Source: Brachionus rotundiformis
Lineage: Eukaryota > Rotifera > Eurotatoria > Ploima > Brachionidae
DNA: 64,000 nt
Assembly: GCA_016802295.1 (NCBI GenBank)
Contig: JAESIW010000138.1
Coordinates: forward strand, 629,904 to 693,903
Direction: 5' to 3'
Shown: positions 1 through 11,862 of the stretch, piece after piece
Numbering within the stretch: position 1 is the first letter of the stretch
Layout: every line of letters begins with the position of its first letter
Notes under the pieces: generated by a model
Told to the model about the DNA's origin: nothing
The model's database searches: none
What the model saw: only the letters and a program-made list of their open reading frames with translations
Program-made: the position numbers and the translations under genes

Positions 1-1
1 C

Positions 2-1944
2 AAATTTGAAAATCTCGTTTTTTTGGAGCCAGACGAAATTCCAAATGGTGAAGAAATTACCTATCTAATTGAATCAGATCAAAGGTCAGATGTTTTCATA
101 AATGATAACGCTGATTCAAATTATGTTATTTACTGCATTGATGTTTCAGGATCAATGTCAATAAGTAGTTCTGTCCAGGCTAACATTAACTTACCTACTG
201 ACCAAAGAAGAGAACAATCATTTAGGACTTTGGCTGGCGCTGATTATACACAACCCAGATCTATAGTTAAATATATTACGAGATTAGAGGTGATATTTAA
301 AAAATTTATTTAGCCGTTTGAATATTTCTAATCCAATTTAGGCTGTACAAGTTGCCATAGATGATAATTTAAATAAGCTTGAAAAAAATAGTCCACAAAA
401 AAAGATTGGAATTGTTACTTTTAACCATGCTGTATCGGTAATTGGTGATGGAAAGATTGATCAAATTAGCATAGAAAATGAACATTTGGAGTCAAAAGAT
501 GAAATTAAAACTCTAGTGGACCAGACGCCAGACTTGGATTCCCTGAAAAATTGCAAAAACTTCCTCAGGCAAAAGCTTTTGGAGTAAACTTTAATAAAAA
601 TAAATAAAAATAAGATATTTAAATGTCCCTAAAGTCTTGAAGAAGGAGGTGCAACAGCCTTGGGACCAGCTTTGTATTATTCAATCCTGCTGGCAAGCAG
701 AAAACCAGGCAGTCAGGTGATTTTATGCACTGACGGATTGGCAAATAAAGGAATAGGCTCATTCGACTATCAAAATCAAGATGAAATTAACCAATTTTAT
801 AATGAAATTGCTGAATTAGCGTTAACTAATGGGTACTTTTAATCAATTTATTTTTAATTTTAATTTTATTGTTTTCAAGTGTTTCTGTGTCTATTATTAC
901 AATAGAGGGAACTTCATGTAAACTCGGTCTTCTGGGAGAAATATCTACCAAAACTGGTGGATTGGTAAATTTTTTGTGCATCAAGAATTAAAAACAGTTA
1001 TCTATTTGTTTACAGGTGAATGTTGTTAATCCAATTAATCTAAAGGAGCAGTTCTCGAGCATCTTAGAGGATCAAATAATAGCAACAAATGTTATTGTGG
1101 AAATAATTTTACCAAAAGAGCTGTATATTTAATTATATATTTTTTATTTGAGTCTTTAAAATAATTGTTTTAATCAGATACATTAAGGATCATGAGAATT
1201 TTGACAATCGTCAAAGTAAAATAGAAAAACAGGTTTTAAAATTTCAAATTTGAAATTCTTTTAAACTATTGAATTTCGAAATTAGATCGGAAATGTAACC
1301 AAAGAAACTGAGATAACTTTTGAATTTGGAAACAGAGATGGTTGGTTATGCTAACAAATTGTTCTCATCTTTTATAAATTTGTTTTTTGACTTAGAAATT
1401 AATACTCAACAACTTCCATTTCAACTCAAGATTTCTTACAATAGCTTAAGTGGAGCCAAATTTTTGAAAGTAATAACAAAAATAAAGCAAACAACCCAAG
1501 ATCAAGATTTGGCAGAAGAATGTAAAAAAAATTATTTTCTAAAATAAAAGAAAGATAACATTATTTTATTATCAAGACTGTAATCGAGCAATTTTGGCCA
1601 CTAATGCAATTCAAACTCAAACAAGACTTATTCAAAAGTATCCAAATAGAGCCAATATAGAAGATTATTCTCATTATGTTACCAATGTGTAAATAAAAAT
1701 TGTCCTTTTTTTTATTTCTGATAAAATAGCATTTATTTTAAGACGTACAAAAAATAATGATTCTTTTTCTACCAGAGCCTTTTCTCTGTTCCAGACAGAT
1801 CTCTCCAAAACAATAAATTCAGCAATAACATTTGCTAAGAAGGATTCTAAACAAGCCTACCGAGAACTAAATGATGAAGATGCATCAAAACTTTTCAATT
1901 TGCAAAGGATAAATTCAAACAGTCTAATAAAAAAGAATAATTAA
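2..1944 (+). CDS. vWA-domain protein, circularly permuted Ras protein 1 / Sec23-trunk-like (5' partial)
   Basis: The reading frame is already open at base 2, so the start lies outside the window. Ten exons keep phase: 2-289, 342-583, 635-832, 880-964, 1016-1122, 1178-1232, 1286-1340, 1396-1521, 1577-1688, 1743-1944 (about 489 aa visible). Introns are 45-60 bp GT-AG. A von Willebrand A fold is indicated by the MIDAS motif DVSGSM near residue 48, by GGATALGPAL (third MIDAS loop region) and by LCTDGLANKG. Downstream, LPFQLKISYNSLSGAKFLKV resembles the beta-sandwich that follows the vWA/trunk domain in Sec23 and in circularly permuted Ras protein 1. The intact MIDAS, which Sec23 lacks, favours the cpRas1 type; the Ras part, if present, would lie upstream. 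Function unknown beyond metal-dependent ligand binding by the vWA domain. Confidence 0.65.
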
Positions 1945-4072
1945 CTTTTTTAATTAATTTTCTAAAATAAAAATTCTCTTTAAAATTTTTTTTTATACTT
2001 AATATTTAATCTAACTTAATGAAATGAATAAATTTTTGATTAAATTAATTCATATGTCTTTAAACTTATAGTTACATATTCTAAAATTAGCTAATAACTT
2101 TTCGACTGATAATAAGTTTTGTTTAACTATCTTATTTTTGAAATTTAATACTTAAATTCAATTTAGATGAAACTCAGCTGCCTTATGTAGCTCGGAGAAT
2201 CAGCTTTTTGCTTCATTGATTGATTAAGAAAAAGCTCAGCTTTGAAACCTTGTATTAACCATAACCTGGTAATTAGTTTAATTCTTTAAGCATCATAATG
2301 CTTTTAAATTAGTTTAGCTGAATGGTATTAAAACTAAGCCTTATGATGATTCTTTTATTTTTGTTCTCTACAAATTATGAAAAATTATTTTTAACTTAAT
2401 TAAATTTCAAAATTTAATAGTATTTCTCTAATATTTAATTTAATTTAATTATATAAACTCGTGATCTACTCACTAAATTATTAGTCAGTAAATGAAAAGG
2501 ATCATTAACAATCGATTATTTAGCGTTAAATTTATCTTTTTCATTTGATTTAATGATCAAATTCTAAAACGCTGAACTAAATATGATAAATTGTTTCATC
2601 ACTTGGTTAATCTATTTTTTATATATTTATCTATTTTTTTTAAATTTAGATATTAAGGTGCTTGATTTTCATGCCGAATATCTTAACCGAAAAATAATTC
2701 ATAAAACATGTGCTAATGATTGTGTTAATAACAAGATTAGGTTTACTTCCTTTCTCTTTGGATACATAAATTCAATTTTAGTCTCATATAAAGTTATCTT
2801 ATTTAATTAGGTTTAATACTTTTTCTAGAATTATATCTTAATTAAAATGAATTCAGTGGAAATTTCTTTTCTAAATAGAAAAAAATAAATAGTAATCGTT
2901 TTGTTAAAAATAATATAAACCAATTTAAATATTTAAACTAATTTATATTTACTAAGTGAAAATTATTTAGGTCTGAAAATGAATCCAATTTATTTATATC
3001 TATCTATTAAAGACTAATCTTACTGAGATCCGGCATATTTAGTGAAAATATTATTTATAATGCTCACAATTGTGGCTCTAAATTTAAAGCCTTGTTTTCC
3101 TAAATCTCAAAAGTATTGTAGAAATTTATTATTTCTTATTTAATATCATAAATCAATAGACTTAAATGCATAAATTTTGCCGGATAAATAGTTGGAAATA
3201 TTTGAAAAATTTTAGTCTCAAAGTAAAGAATCAAATATATAATTATGTATAAATTACATCTAATTTGAGCTCTGACAGGATATACCATGATATGATAGCG
3301 ATAAATTATAAAATTTGCCATCCACATTTTTCATATTATTTCACCAGATTTTAAAATTATTTTCGTATTAATCATCAATAGATAGAAACAAATTTGTTTT
3401 TGATTAATTCCGCAACTATTACCAGCTTATATCTCTATTTGGTCGACTTTTTTTGTTCTTCAAAAAATTTAAACTTAACTATCTTTTAATACAAATAGAG
3501 ATAGATTGTATCTCCCATATATCAATATTTAAGTATATTAGGATTTTTATAAATATATAAATTTAAAATTGAATATTTTTTGATAAAAATATTGTAAAAA
3601 AAGTGAGCAATAAATAGCTTTTTAACCATTAATTAACAATTCAGGTTAAGATTCAAGGTGGATTAAACCCCTAGTTTTTCATATTCATTTAGGTAACATT
3701 TTGAAATACTTAATATATCTATTGAGTATAAGAAATTAATAAAACATTTAGTTACAAGCGTTTTTGTAAATCTATGTTTATTTTGAAATTAGCATAGTCA
3801 AAATATAAAAAAATTAAAATATTTAAAATATCGAGTGGGTCAGAGTGACACATGGACTTTCATATACCAGTTTAAATAGAATTTTTATTTACAATTAAAT
3901 TTTATTAATTAAGACCAAAATTAAAGATCAATTGTTTGTTAATTTAGAAATTTAAATCTTTCGGGGATACAAATTTTTTTTTTAATTAAGAGTTTATTTA
4001 TTAAACTTAAATAATTATTAGATGAGATTAGATCAGTTTAAAGAATAGAATCAATCAAAGTCAAAACAAGAT
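1945..4072. other. Intergenic, AT-rich, no gene seen
   Basis: About 2.1 kb with frequent stops in all frames and no recognisable coding or RNA gene. It holds many short A/T runs. Near 2192-2236 AGCTTTTT and AAAAAGCT could pair as a hairpin, but this may be chance in such biased sequence. The 3' part (after about 4020) should contain the promoter of the receptor gene that follows. Confidence 0.6.
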
Positions 4073-4298
4073 ATGAAAAAGATTAAATTTAAAATTGGCT
4101 TCATTGCCAAACTGAACCGGTTAATTAATGTTGAATTTTTTGCATTCGCATTTGTATTCTATCTGCTGGTGAGCTCGGTCGATGCCAAGCTTGGCAAAAA
4201 TTCATTTTCAAAAAAACAATCCGCGGCATATTCGTCTATGTACGGCCCAAGATACCAGACAGATCAATACCAAAGAAATGACTGCAATGATTTGGATT
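4073..4298 (+). CDS. Candidate alternative first coding exon of receptor subunit A
   Basis: An ATG-started frame encodes a basic N-terminus, a long hydrophobic stretch (FFAFAFVFYLLVSSVDA, a good signal peptide with cleavage after VDA) and a short hydrophilic tail. At 4298 there is a strong donor (GATT followed by GTGAGT) in phase 1, the same phase as the donor that ends the other first exon (4594-4762). Either exon could therefore join the exon at 4835 in frame and give a receptor with a different signal peptide and N-terminus. Without splicing the frame stops at 4306 and would encode a 77-aa secreted peptide; that alternative cannot be excluded. Confidence 0.5.
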
Positions 4299-4593
4299 GT
4301 GAGTAGAATTCTATCAAATTTCCTTATCAAATTTTATATGCTTATTTACAAATTTTTAAGAAAACTCTCTTACTATATTGATTTCACTAGAAAGCCATGT
4401 TTTTCAATACTTATTATTCGAGATAATAAATGAGAATTTTTAGTCATCTTTGCTGTTTAATATCGATTTATCCTAGCACTCGAAAAGTTTTCTTCGATTC
4501 AATTAGGCCTAAAATCTTGCCAATATTTTCTTTTAAAAAACACTCTTTAAAGCTAATTAATTTAATAAACTAGTTTTAAGAGATTTTTTAAAA

Positions 4594-6866
4594 ATGAGAA
4601 ATTTTAAACCAAGTTTGGTAATTTTGATTGCTGTCTTTTGTAAGACAGCATTCGGAAAAGGAGTGTTTAAAATGCCCAAGACTAGCTTGAAAAAGCCTGA
4701 TCCATGGATCAATAAAAACCGAATTTGGAACTCGTTTAATTTTGATTCTGAAATTTTTGATAGTAATAAATTATTAAATAAGCTTTTTTGTTTTTATATG
4801 ATTAAAAATAATATTATATTAATTTTTTTCAAAGATGGATTGTTGAACTCAGATGAAAGCATCCTGAGAGCCTATTTGTTATCAAATTATTCACCGGACG
4901 TGCGGCCCGTAATCAATGCCTCGACTGTTACCTTTGTTAATATCACATTGACAATAATTCAAATCATGGATTTAGTTAGTTATTCATATAGATAATTATT
5001 TTAATTTTTTTATTAATTTATTAAGGATGAACAAAATCAAGTTATGATCACAAATGCTCAGATAGCTTTGGTACAAAATATTTTTTTTAAATTAAATTTT
5101 AAATTATTTTAAATTGACAAACAGAAATGGTTCGATCAACATTTAATTTGGGATCCCGAGGAGTTCAGTAATCAGACAAGAATTGTCCTATCGTCAAAAG
5201 ACATTTGGACTCCAGGTTTTTTAAACCTTAATTTTTTTCCAAATAAATACTGACCATTTCTGCTAAAGATATTGTATTGTTCAATAGCGCAGATGTGGCC
5301 TATTCTACCCAAAGAGATAATTATCTAATTGATGTCCAATATGATGGAAGCGTATTTTGGATGTGTAAGTTTCGGAAAATGTATTTTTATTTGTATAAAT
5401 TAAACCTTTATAAACTAAATCTAGTCCCAGATATTCTACGGAGCTACTGCCGAGTGAACATTAAATATTTTCCTTTTGACAAGTATTTTTTATCCAACTT
5501 TGGGAACTGCATTTTTAAAAAAAGTACCATAGGCAAAATTGCACTCTAGAACTTCAATCTTGGTCAAGAAGCAAAAAAGAAGTCATTGTTTACTATAACA
5601 ATGAAAAGCCTTATCTAAATCATTCATTCATTCATACTGAATGGAAATTATTGAACATAAGTGTAGTGGCTAATGAGCAAAATGACTTTGTTTGGCTCGA
5701 GTTTACTCTTTTTTTGCAAAGAAATCATGCTTTTTATGGTAATTGGACTTGTATAAATATTTTCTTTTAATTAAAAGTTTACATTTAATTATTAATAGTG
5801 AATCATATGATTTTTCCATTTACTATTCTCTCAAGCTTAAGTAATTTTTGATTAAATATTTTAATTAGAAAAAAACATTTCTCCTTAAAAAGCTTTATTC
5901 GTTTTTTGGTTACCACCCGATTCAGGAGGTAATGATTACTTTTTTTTTTTATGAAAATAATTTAAATTAATTAAACAATATTTTTATAAAGAAAAAATCA
6001 CATTAACCATAACAATTTTGCTAGCTTTGACAGTTTTTCTCCAATTGATAACAGAATACACCCCTAAAGCATCTAAATCATTGCCTATAATCGGCCTGTA
6101 CTTCAATGTCAATCTTATTTTGGTCCTCATTTCGGTAATCCTTACCATCATAGTTCTTAACTTTCACTTTCGAGGGCCAAAAAAGCAGAGAGTGCCAAAA
6201 TGGATGCGAAAATACATAATTGGATACTTAGGTAGAGTGTTTTGTTTTTGTCACGAGAGCAATGCATACTTCCGTGCCCAGAAGGACCTCCCAGTTGACA
6301 AAATCCAAGTTAGAAAAATTAATCGCAACGAGCTACCAATGTTCATTAGAAATAAGGAAAATGATTCATTAAATCAAGACCTAAATGAATTTGACTTTAC
6401 CAGCAAATCCGAACCAGCGTATTTAAAGCACAATCGAGAGCGTGTGGCAGATCACAATCACGCAGGCTTCACCAAAGCTAACCATTTGCCCAATGAGTTT
6501 AAAAATTCAGTCGAGTTTTTGAATTCTAGGACAAGCGAAGTGCCTTTTAGTGAAGAAATAAGCAAAAATTTGGAAAAAATGCTCATAAAGCTTCAAAAGT
6601 CATTCGATCCTTTTAAGCTCCAGGATGAGAACTTAAAATTTTCTATCCTCAAAGAAATTCTAGAGTGCCAAAGACTACTTTTGACAGCCAATTTGGCAAG
6701 CAAGAAAGAAAAAGCCATCACAGTTAATGAAATTTATGATGAGTGGAAAATTTTGGCCATGATAGTTGATAGAATTTGTTTTTTTATTTACCTCTCTGCT
6801 TTATTATTGAGCTCGTTTCTGTTCCTCTATTCGGAACAAAATGGTGGCGATGATTATACCAATTAA
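4594..6866 (+). CDS. Nicotinic acetylcholine receptor-like Cys-loop subunit A (non-alpha type)
   Basis: Ten exons: 4594-4762, 4835-4974, 5026-5070, 5125-5215, 5269-5364, 5425-5482, 5533-5738, 5799-5840, 5893-5928, 5992-6866; 585 aa. A signal peptide (LVILIAVFCKTAFG) precedes the ligand-binding domain. The Cys-loop is complete: two Cys separated by 13 residues around NIKYFPFD. Loop A reads WTPDIVLFNSAD. M1 contains FVFWLPPDSGEKI; M2 (ITLTITILLALTVFLQLI) is preceded by GEK, the cation-selective signature. A roughly 180-residue intracellular loop and M4 follow. Loop C lacks the vicinal Cys pair of alpha subunits, so the subunit probably contributes only a complementary face or binds another ligand. 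It is paralogous to the gene at 11863 with identical exon sizes except for one extra intron (5365-5424). Confidence 0.93.
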
Positions 6867-7006
6867 AAGTTTATTTAAATTTTTTTTTCTTATAAATTGT
6901 AAATAAATAGTTACCAAATCAAAAATCTTATTATTTAATTTTAATTATGAAATTGTTTGAAGAAGGATTTATTTAGGAGTCTTTGAAAAAAATGTCATAA
7001 ATTAAT

Positions 7007-7637
7007 TTAATCTATTTTTAGATAGATAAAAAATAATATTGAGCAGTAAAACCATGCATTTGAAAAAATTCGACTTGATTTATTTCCCAAAAGCTGGTCA
7101 TTGCACATCATTTTGTTGCAGCATTCAAATAACTGCTTTGTTACAGTTCCAAACAAGTTTCCACTGCTGCATATTTTCTTGTCAACACAGCCTCTAATGT
7201 AAAATACCCCAAATTTGGAGGTCTAATTTCAAAATTTAATAATAATTAACTCAATAAATAATCAGACGTTTACATAGCATTCTTGATTTGGCTGGCATAC
7301 CTCGTATTCTAGCATGTTGGTTTTCTCACAAGTATTGTTAAAGAGATTTAGGTTTTCCCAAAAATTTGAGCTTATATTCAGCAAATGCTTATTACAGTAA
7401 TAACAAACTACAGAATTTTTTAGAACCAAATTCTCTTGTTGAGTTGTGGAATCCAATGGCACTGTAGACTCAGCCAATTTACCCTCACTGGTCTCCATAG
7501 TTGCATGGCAATAGCAAGGTGCAAAAACTTCTTGTAAACTATTCTTAAAGTTCATAAATAATATAAGATTACTTTCACATACCTATTAGAATATAAATGT
7601 AGACAAATGGGCTCATATAATTTTTTCCTAAATTCAT
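7007..7637 (-). CDS. Ly6/uPAR-type three-finger protein, secreted, probably GPI-anchored
   Basis: Three exons read on minus: 7637-7579, 7538-7274, 7222-7007; 179 aa. The first exon gives a signal peptide (SPFVYIYILIGI). After about 50 linker residues comes a ten-cysteine Ly6/uPAR pattern: CYYC, single Cys in NNTC, EVC and QEC followed by Tyr, then RGC, KKIC, the pair ECC and the closing MMCN. The C-terminus is hydrophobic (AWFYCSILFFIYL) as in GPI-attachment signals. Ly6 proteins such as Lynx1 bind and tune nicotinic receptors in other animals; this gene lies between two nicotinic-type subunit genes, its 3' end only 140 bp from that of subunit A. The first exon is the least certain part (its donor is GTGAAA). 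That it acts on the neighbours is inference. Confidence 0.75.
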
Positions 7638-8211
7638 TTTGTTATGTTCAATTTTTTTATTCTATTTAAAATCAATATTAAGTTATATAGTATTTTTTTT
7701 GAGGATCAAATTAAGAAAATATGACACCATGCTTGTTACATAAAAGTATAGAATCAAAAATTAATACTTATTATAAAATAAATTTATTTAAAAAAAAACG
7801 ATAAATAAACAATTTCTATTCAAATCTAAGAATGTATCAGAAGATCAGATGTTTCTCGAAAAAAAATATTCCAAGTTATTATTTTAATCGTGTCATAGGA
7901 AAAAGTAATAAATTGTCATTTTGGGACTGTGTTTTACAAATTGTTTTATTTATGTTTTACAAATTTACCATTTTATCCTTTAAACCATTTTCACTTAATA
8001 AAGTAAAGGAAAATTTTTTGTAAAATATTAGAAAATGTCTTTTTTCCATGCAGTTTTTACAATAGTCTTTTAAAAAAAGTTAAATATCATTACAAAGTAG
8101 GTGGATAAAAAATTTTGTAAGTAAAAATAAATGATTTTATATAAATGAATATTTTATTAAAAAATTTTAAAATTGAATCGAAAAAAAAATTAATTTTATA
8201 TTCAATAAACC
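7638..8211. other. Intergenic, AT-rich
   Basis: No gene seen. It contains one copy (about 7816-7893) of a dispersed repeat whose second copy is at about 10944-11021. A short open frame at 7832-8023 lies over this repeat and is not credible as a gene. Confidence 0.6.
7816..7893 (+). repeat. Dispersed repeat, copy 1
   Basis: About 75 bp matching 10944-11021 with scattered differences; both copies share TATTCAAATCTAAGAAT and CAGATGTTTCTCGAAAA. The second copy lies directly 3' of a LINE reverse-transcriptase relic, so this may be a piece of a transposon 3' tail. Confidence 0.65.
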
Positions 8212-9697
8212 TTAATTATCAAACTTCAATTCTATTTCACTCTCATCACTTTCCTCGTTACTGGAAAAATCCTCTAATGGCCTTCTTTTTTTTAAAATTA
8301 GATCACTAAACAAAGTTGCTTCGTTATTGGAACGCTTTTTAGCATTATCTTGTGCGAGATCATTTCTAATTAATTTGGATTCGATAAATTTATTATTGCT
8401 ATCATAGAAATACTTATTTATTGCTGTCGAAGAAATCGAATCAGGTAGAGCGATCGGATGTAGCTTTTTTGGCTTTATGGTATTTACAAAATTTAAAATT
8501 TCTTCCATTGAAGAATGAAAAGAATAGCATAAACGATAAATTTTTCCAAACAATTGACTATTTGAGAAATTTCTGTCATTTAAAGCTGGCTTATATTCAA
8601 TAAATATTTTATTAATACCAGGATTGTCCGTAAAATACATGGCAGATAAGATAATTCTTACTATATTATAACCTTTAGGTATTTTATAATATTGTTTTCT
8701 GTTTTCATCAATGAGACATGGTAATAATATTTCATTATTTAAATTTGGTAAATCAGATTTTTTTACATCCATTCTTTTATCAAATTCAAAGAGAGAGCTT
8801 GATTTTTTGTGATAATTTTCATTAATACAACAATGAATCGGAGTCTCATAGGGATCAAGAGTTAATATGCCTTTAATTTGAGGCATTTTTTCATATAGAC
8901 AATATAATAAATTATTTACATGAATTTTAAATCCAGTTAAGCGATTAATTTCTTGAAAAACATATTCATAACCTATTCGAGCACTTGTTTTTAAATAAAC
9001 AAAATTTTTAAAATCTGATTTTCTATTAATTTCTATAAAATTCATCAAAAAATGGATCAAAGTTTGGACACTTTCTTCTCTATTTGGCAATCTAGGGTAA
9101 GATGGCTTAAAAAAAGTCATATCAATGTAAAGATTGTCAACAATCTTGACACTTTTGCTGTTTGGTTGATCCAATGTTTGATTGAAAATGGCCAATTTGG
9201 ATGTAGTATTTGATGGCAATCGAAAGTCTCCAGTAAATAAAATCGTTCCTCTTGAGCCTTCAATAAACGCCATTACCGAACCTGGACAGTGCCCTAAAAA
9301 AATTATTTCGCTTATTCAGTCAACTTGTTCTAAAAGCTTTTGGCAAGAATAAAAGATTACCACTGCCAATGAATGTGATTGTAACTGTTTCATTTTTAGA
9401 TACATTAACAATAATTGGAGTATCGGGGGGAATTACTTTACAAAACTCTGCTAAATGGCAATATTTGTCACATGTTTCCAAAAAATTTTTTGTCACTTCC
9501 GAACAAAAAAAAAATACATTTTGATTATTTTCTTTTAAAATTCTATAAAAATTCAAGTCCTCTAGATTTTTCATATGATCATCATGGAAATGAGTAAGAA
9601 TGTAGCATTTAATTCTTGGATTAAATAAAACATTTGAAGAAAAGTTATCGATACATAATTCAGGATATAGCTGCAGTTGGCCATCAAAATTGTTCAT
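8212..9697 (-). CDS. DCLRE1C: Artemis-like DNA nuclease (SNM1 metallo-beta-lactamase/beta-CASP)
   Basis: Two exons on minus, 9697-9361 and 9293-8212, give 472 aa. The start MNNFDGQLQLYP aligns with the Artemis N-terminus, which is why the upstream in-frame codons to 9736 were not used. Metal ligands are visible: THFHDDH (HxHxDH), GHCPGS rebuilt across the intron, and TGDFRL. The beta-CASP part shows SARIGYEYVF and the late His in SFHSS. Artemis opens hairpins and trims ends in non-homologous end joining. The protein is shorter than human Artemis (692 aa), lacking most of the regulatory C-terminal tail; the last 60 residues are acidic and basic patches. It lies 107 bp downstream of the C1orf131-like gene on the same strand, with a splice-acceptor-like TTTAATTTTTTTAG two bases before its ATG. 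Confidence 0.9.
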
Positions 9698-9804
9698 ATC
9701 TAAAAAAATTAAACCAATTTTACAGTTTAATACCAATGTTATAATTTTAGATTTTTAATATCCAATTTTTAGGAGAAAAAAATAACTTGAAGCTTATAGA
9801 TATT

Positions 9805-10408
9805 TTATTTAGATAATAAATTTTTTAAATCGTGTTTTTTTAATTTAAGAATGCCATTCGAAAATGAACCAATATGTCCTTTGATGTTTCCCACTTTACC
9901 TCTGTTGATATTTGATTTTCGTCTACTGGAAAGTTTAACTCTTGGTTTGATAGAGTTTTCCTTGGGAATTTTTGCTTCAGAATTTTTTTCCTTTTTTTTT
10001 AAATCTAGCATTTCTTTATAATTAACATGTTTTTTTTTTAATGGCTTTAAATTTGTTTTTAATAAAACTTAATAATGTCAATTTATTTTTACTTTTGCTC
10101 CAAGTTTGATTGCTAAATTCATTTTTGCATTATCACGATCTTCTTTGGAAAAACCCTTGATACCATAATTGAAAACTTCAAACTTGGCTTGACCAAATGA
10201 AATTTTATTCGTTTCATTTTCTAAGTTTGTTTTTTTTTCAATCTTGAATAATTTTTTTGAATTTGATCAAAATTAATAATTTTTCAAGTATTACCAAAGT
10301 TTGTGAATTTTTTGATTTTGAACTGTCAAAATTGACTTTTTTATGACCAAAAAATACAACTTCTTTTCCAGTCTGTTTTTTGTGAACTGGTTCAAGCATT
10401 TGATTCAT
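9805..10408 (-). CDS. C1orf131/Faf1-like protein (DUF4602), ribosome biogenesis
   Basis: Three exons on minus, 10408-10295, 10242-10093, 10044-9805, in phase, give 167 aa. Very basic. The segment FEVFNYGIKGFSKEDRDNAK, then AIKLGAKPLKKKHVNYKEML rebuilt across an intron, and the C-terminal GSFSNGILKLKKHDL agree with my memory of the DUF4602 family. Family members (yeast Faf1, human C1orf131) act in small ribosomal subunit assembly in the nucleolus. The stop codon overlaps an AATAAA and the DCLRE1C ATG follows 107 bp later, suggesting joint transcription. The family assignment rests on recalled motifs, not a search. Confidence 0.7.
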
Positions 10409-10689
10409 TTTTAATATCCAAAAAAAAATTCAAAAAATGAAACAAAAATCTTCAAAATAATTATTTATTTATTTTTAAATTTGCTTAAATTTATTAACTT
10501 ATGAAAATATATGAGATTCAATAAGTTTTGTCTTAATTTTTCAATTTAATAATTCGATTTGAAATAAGGCTAGCAAAATAGAAATAATTATATGAGTCTT
10601 TTAAGAAAATAATTTTAATAAATATTAAAGAAATATTTTAAATTAATTATTTGAAGTAATAAAAATTAAAGACTTAAACAATCAGTTGA

Positions 10690-10900
10690 TGGATCAGTGC
10701 GTAGCATTTGCGGAAACAAGCACCGTCAGGAAAAACAGTTCACCAAGAATGGCTACAGAAAACATTTTCTGTCAAATAGAGTGGTTAAAAATTGGAACAA
10801 GTTTACAACAGAGACCTTCATATCAAAAAATAAAAACATCTTCAAGAAAAGATAAGACGATTCAGGAGTCTCCAAAATGGGAACTGCTACCATAGCAGTT
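10690..10900 (+). pseudogene. LINE (non-LTR retrotransposon) ORF2 C-terminal relic
   Basis: In the frame containing GGA at 10712 the translation reads RKHFLSNRVVKNWNKF and continues to IFKKR, then meets a stop. This pattern (F-S-x-R-V-V-x-x-W-N-x-L, then FK-x-RLD) is the usual extreme C-terminus of jockey/CR1-type reverse transcriptases. The stop codon and absence of upstream RT motifs show it is a dead 5'-truncated copy. It is followed by a short TTA microsatellite, as expected of a LINE 3' end. Confidence 0.7.
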
Positions 10901-10943
10901 AACCACCTGTTGTACCTAATTATTATTATTAAATTAACAAATT

Positions 10944-11021
10944 ATATTCAAATCTAAGAATTTATCAGAGATATCAGATGTTTCTCGAAAAGAATTGTTC
11001 CAAATTATTATTTTTAATAGG
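10944..11021 (+). repeat. Dispersed repeat, copy 2
   Basis: Matches 7816-7893 over about 75 bp. It lies just 3' of the LINE relic and its TTA tract. Confidence 0.65.
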
Positions 11022-11862
11022 ATCAAAGTTTTTCATTAAATCAAGTCTTAAACATACACACATGATATGTTATATGATACCCAAACAAAGTTTCGTTATA
11101 GATATTGTTGATGTCTCATTAATTTAGAATTATTGATTATATTATTTTAAAAAAATAGATTATTTATGGAAAAAAGGAATTTAAATTAGATAAATACTAG
11201 CATATAGATAAGGAATTGACAAAAATTAAAATAAATTAATTAAATTTTGATTTTACCAATGATATAAAATAAATAACTTTATTTAATTCAATCTTTATGA
11301 AAATGAAGATACAATTTGTAAATAAGAGACAAAAATATTTTTCCTAGTTTTACATTTAAATTCAATTTATAATTTAGAAAGATTTATGATTTTTGATCAT
11401 AAAACAGTCGTATTAATCTAGATTAAATTTTGATGCCAAAGCTCAATTATAAATCAGAATATCATGTTAGGTTTCCCAATTAATTATTCAGATCCTTTTT
11501 TTTCTGAAAAAAATTTGAAAATTCAATGGAACAAATAAGAAAATAAATATTTCTAATAAGTGACATTTTGTTTACATAATAAAAATCTTAATGCATATCA
11601 ATAGATGCACAACAGCTTGAAGGATAATTTAAAGATAATTTTTTAAAATAATTAATTATTTATTTTGCTTTTGTTTTCATGTTTTTACTTGAATGAAAGT
11701 ATCTTTATCTTAGTTTAAATATAAGATATTTATTTCCTCTCAGTTGAGTTCACATATAGATTTTAATTATTTTTTAGATTCGATTATCTAGACCTAATTG
11801 AAAATGCAAACTAAATATACTGTTTTAAATAATTAGATAACTGATGGAGTAAATGATAAGAT

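Larger units (their letters stand above)
10409..11862. other. Intergenic with transposon debris
   Basis: AT-rich. It contains a LINE reverse-transcriptase tail (about 10690-10900) followed by a short TTATTATTATTA tract and a dispersed repeat (10944-11021). From 11030 to 11862 nothing recognisable apart from the expected promoter of receptor subunit B. Confidence 0.6.

Noticed and set aside
7832..8023. 63-codon plus-strand frame
   Set aside because: It overlaps a dispersed repeat, has low-complexity composition and no plausible product.
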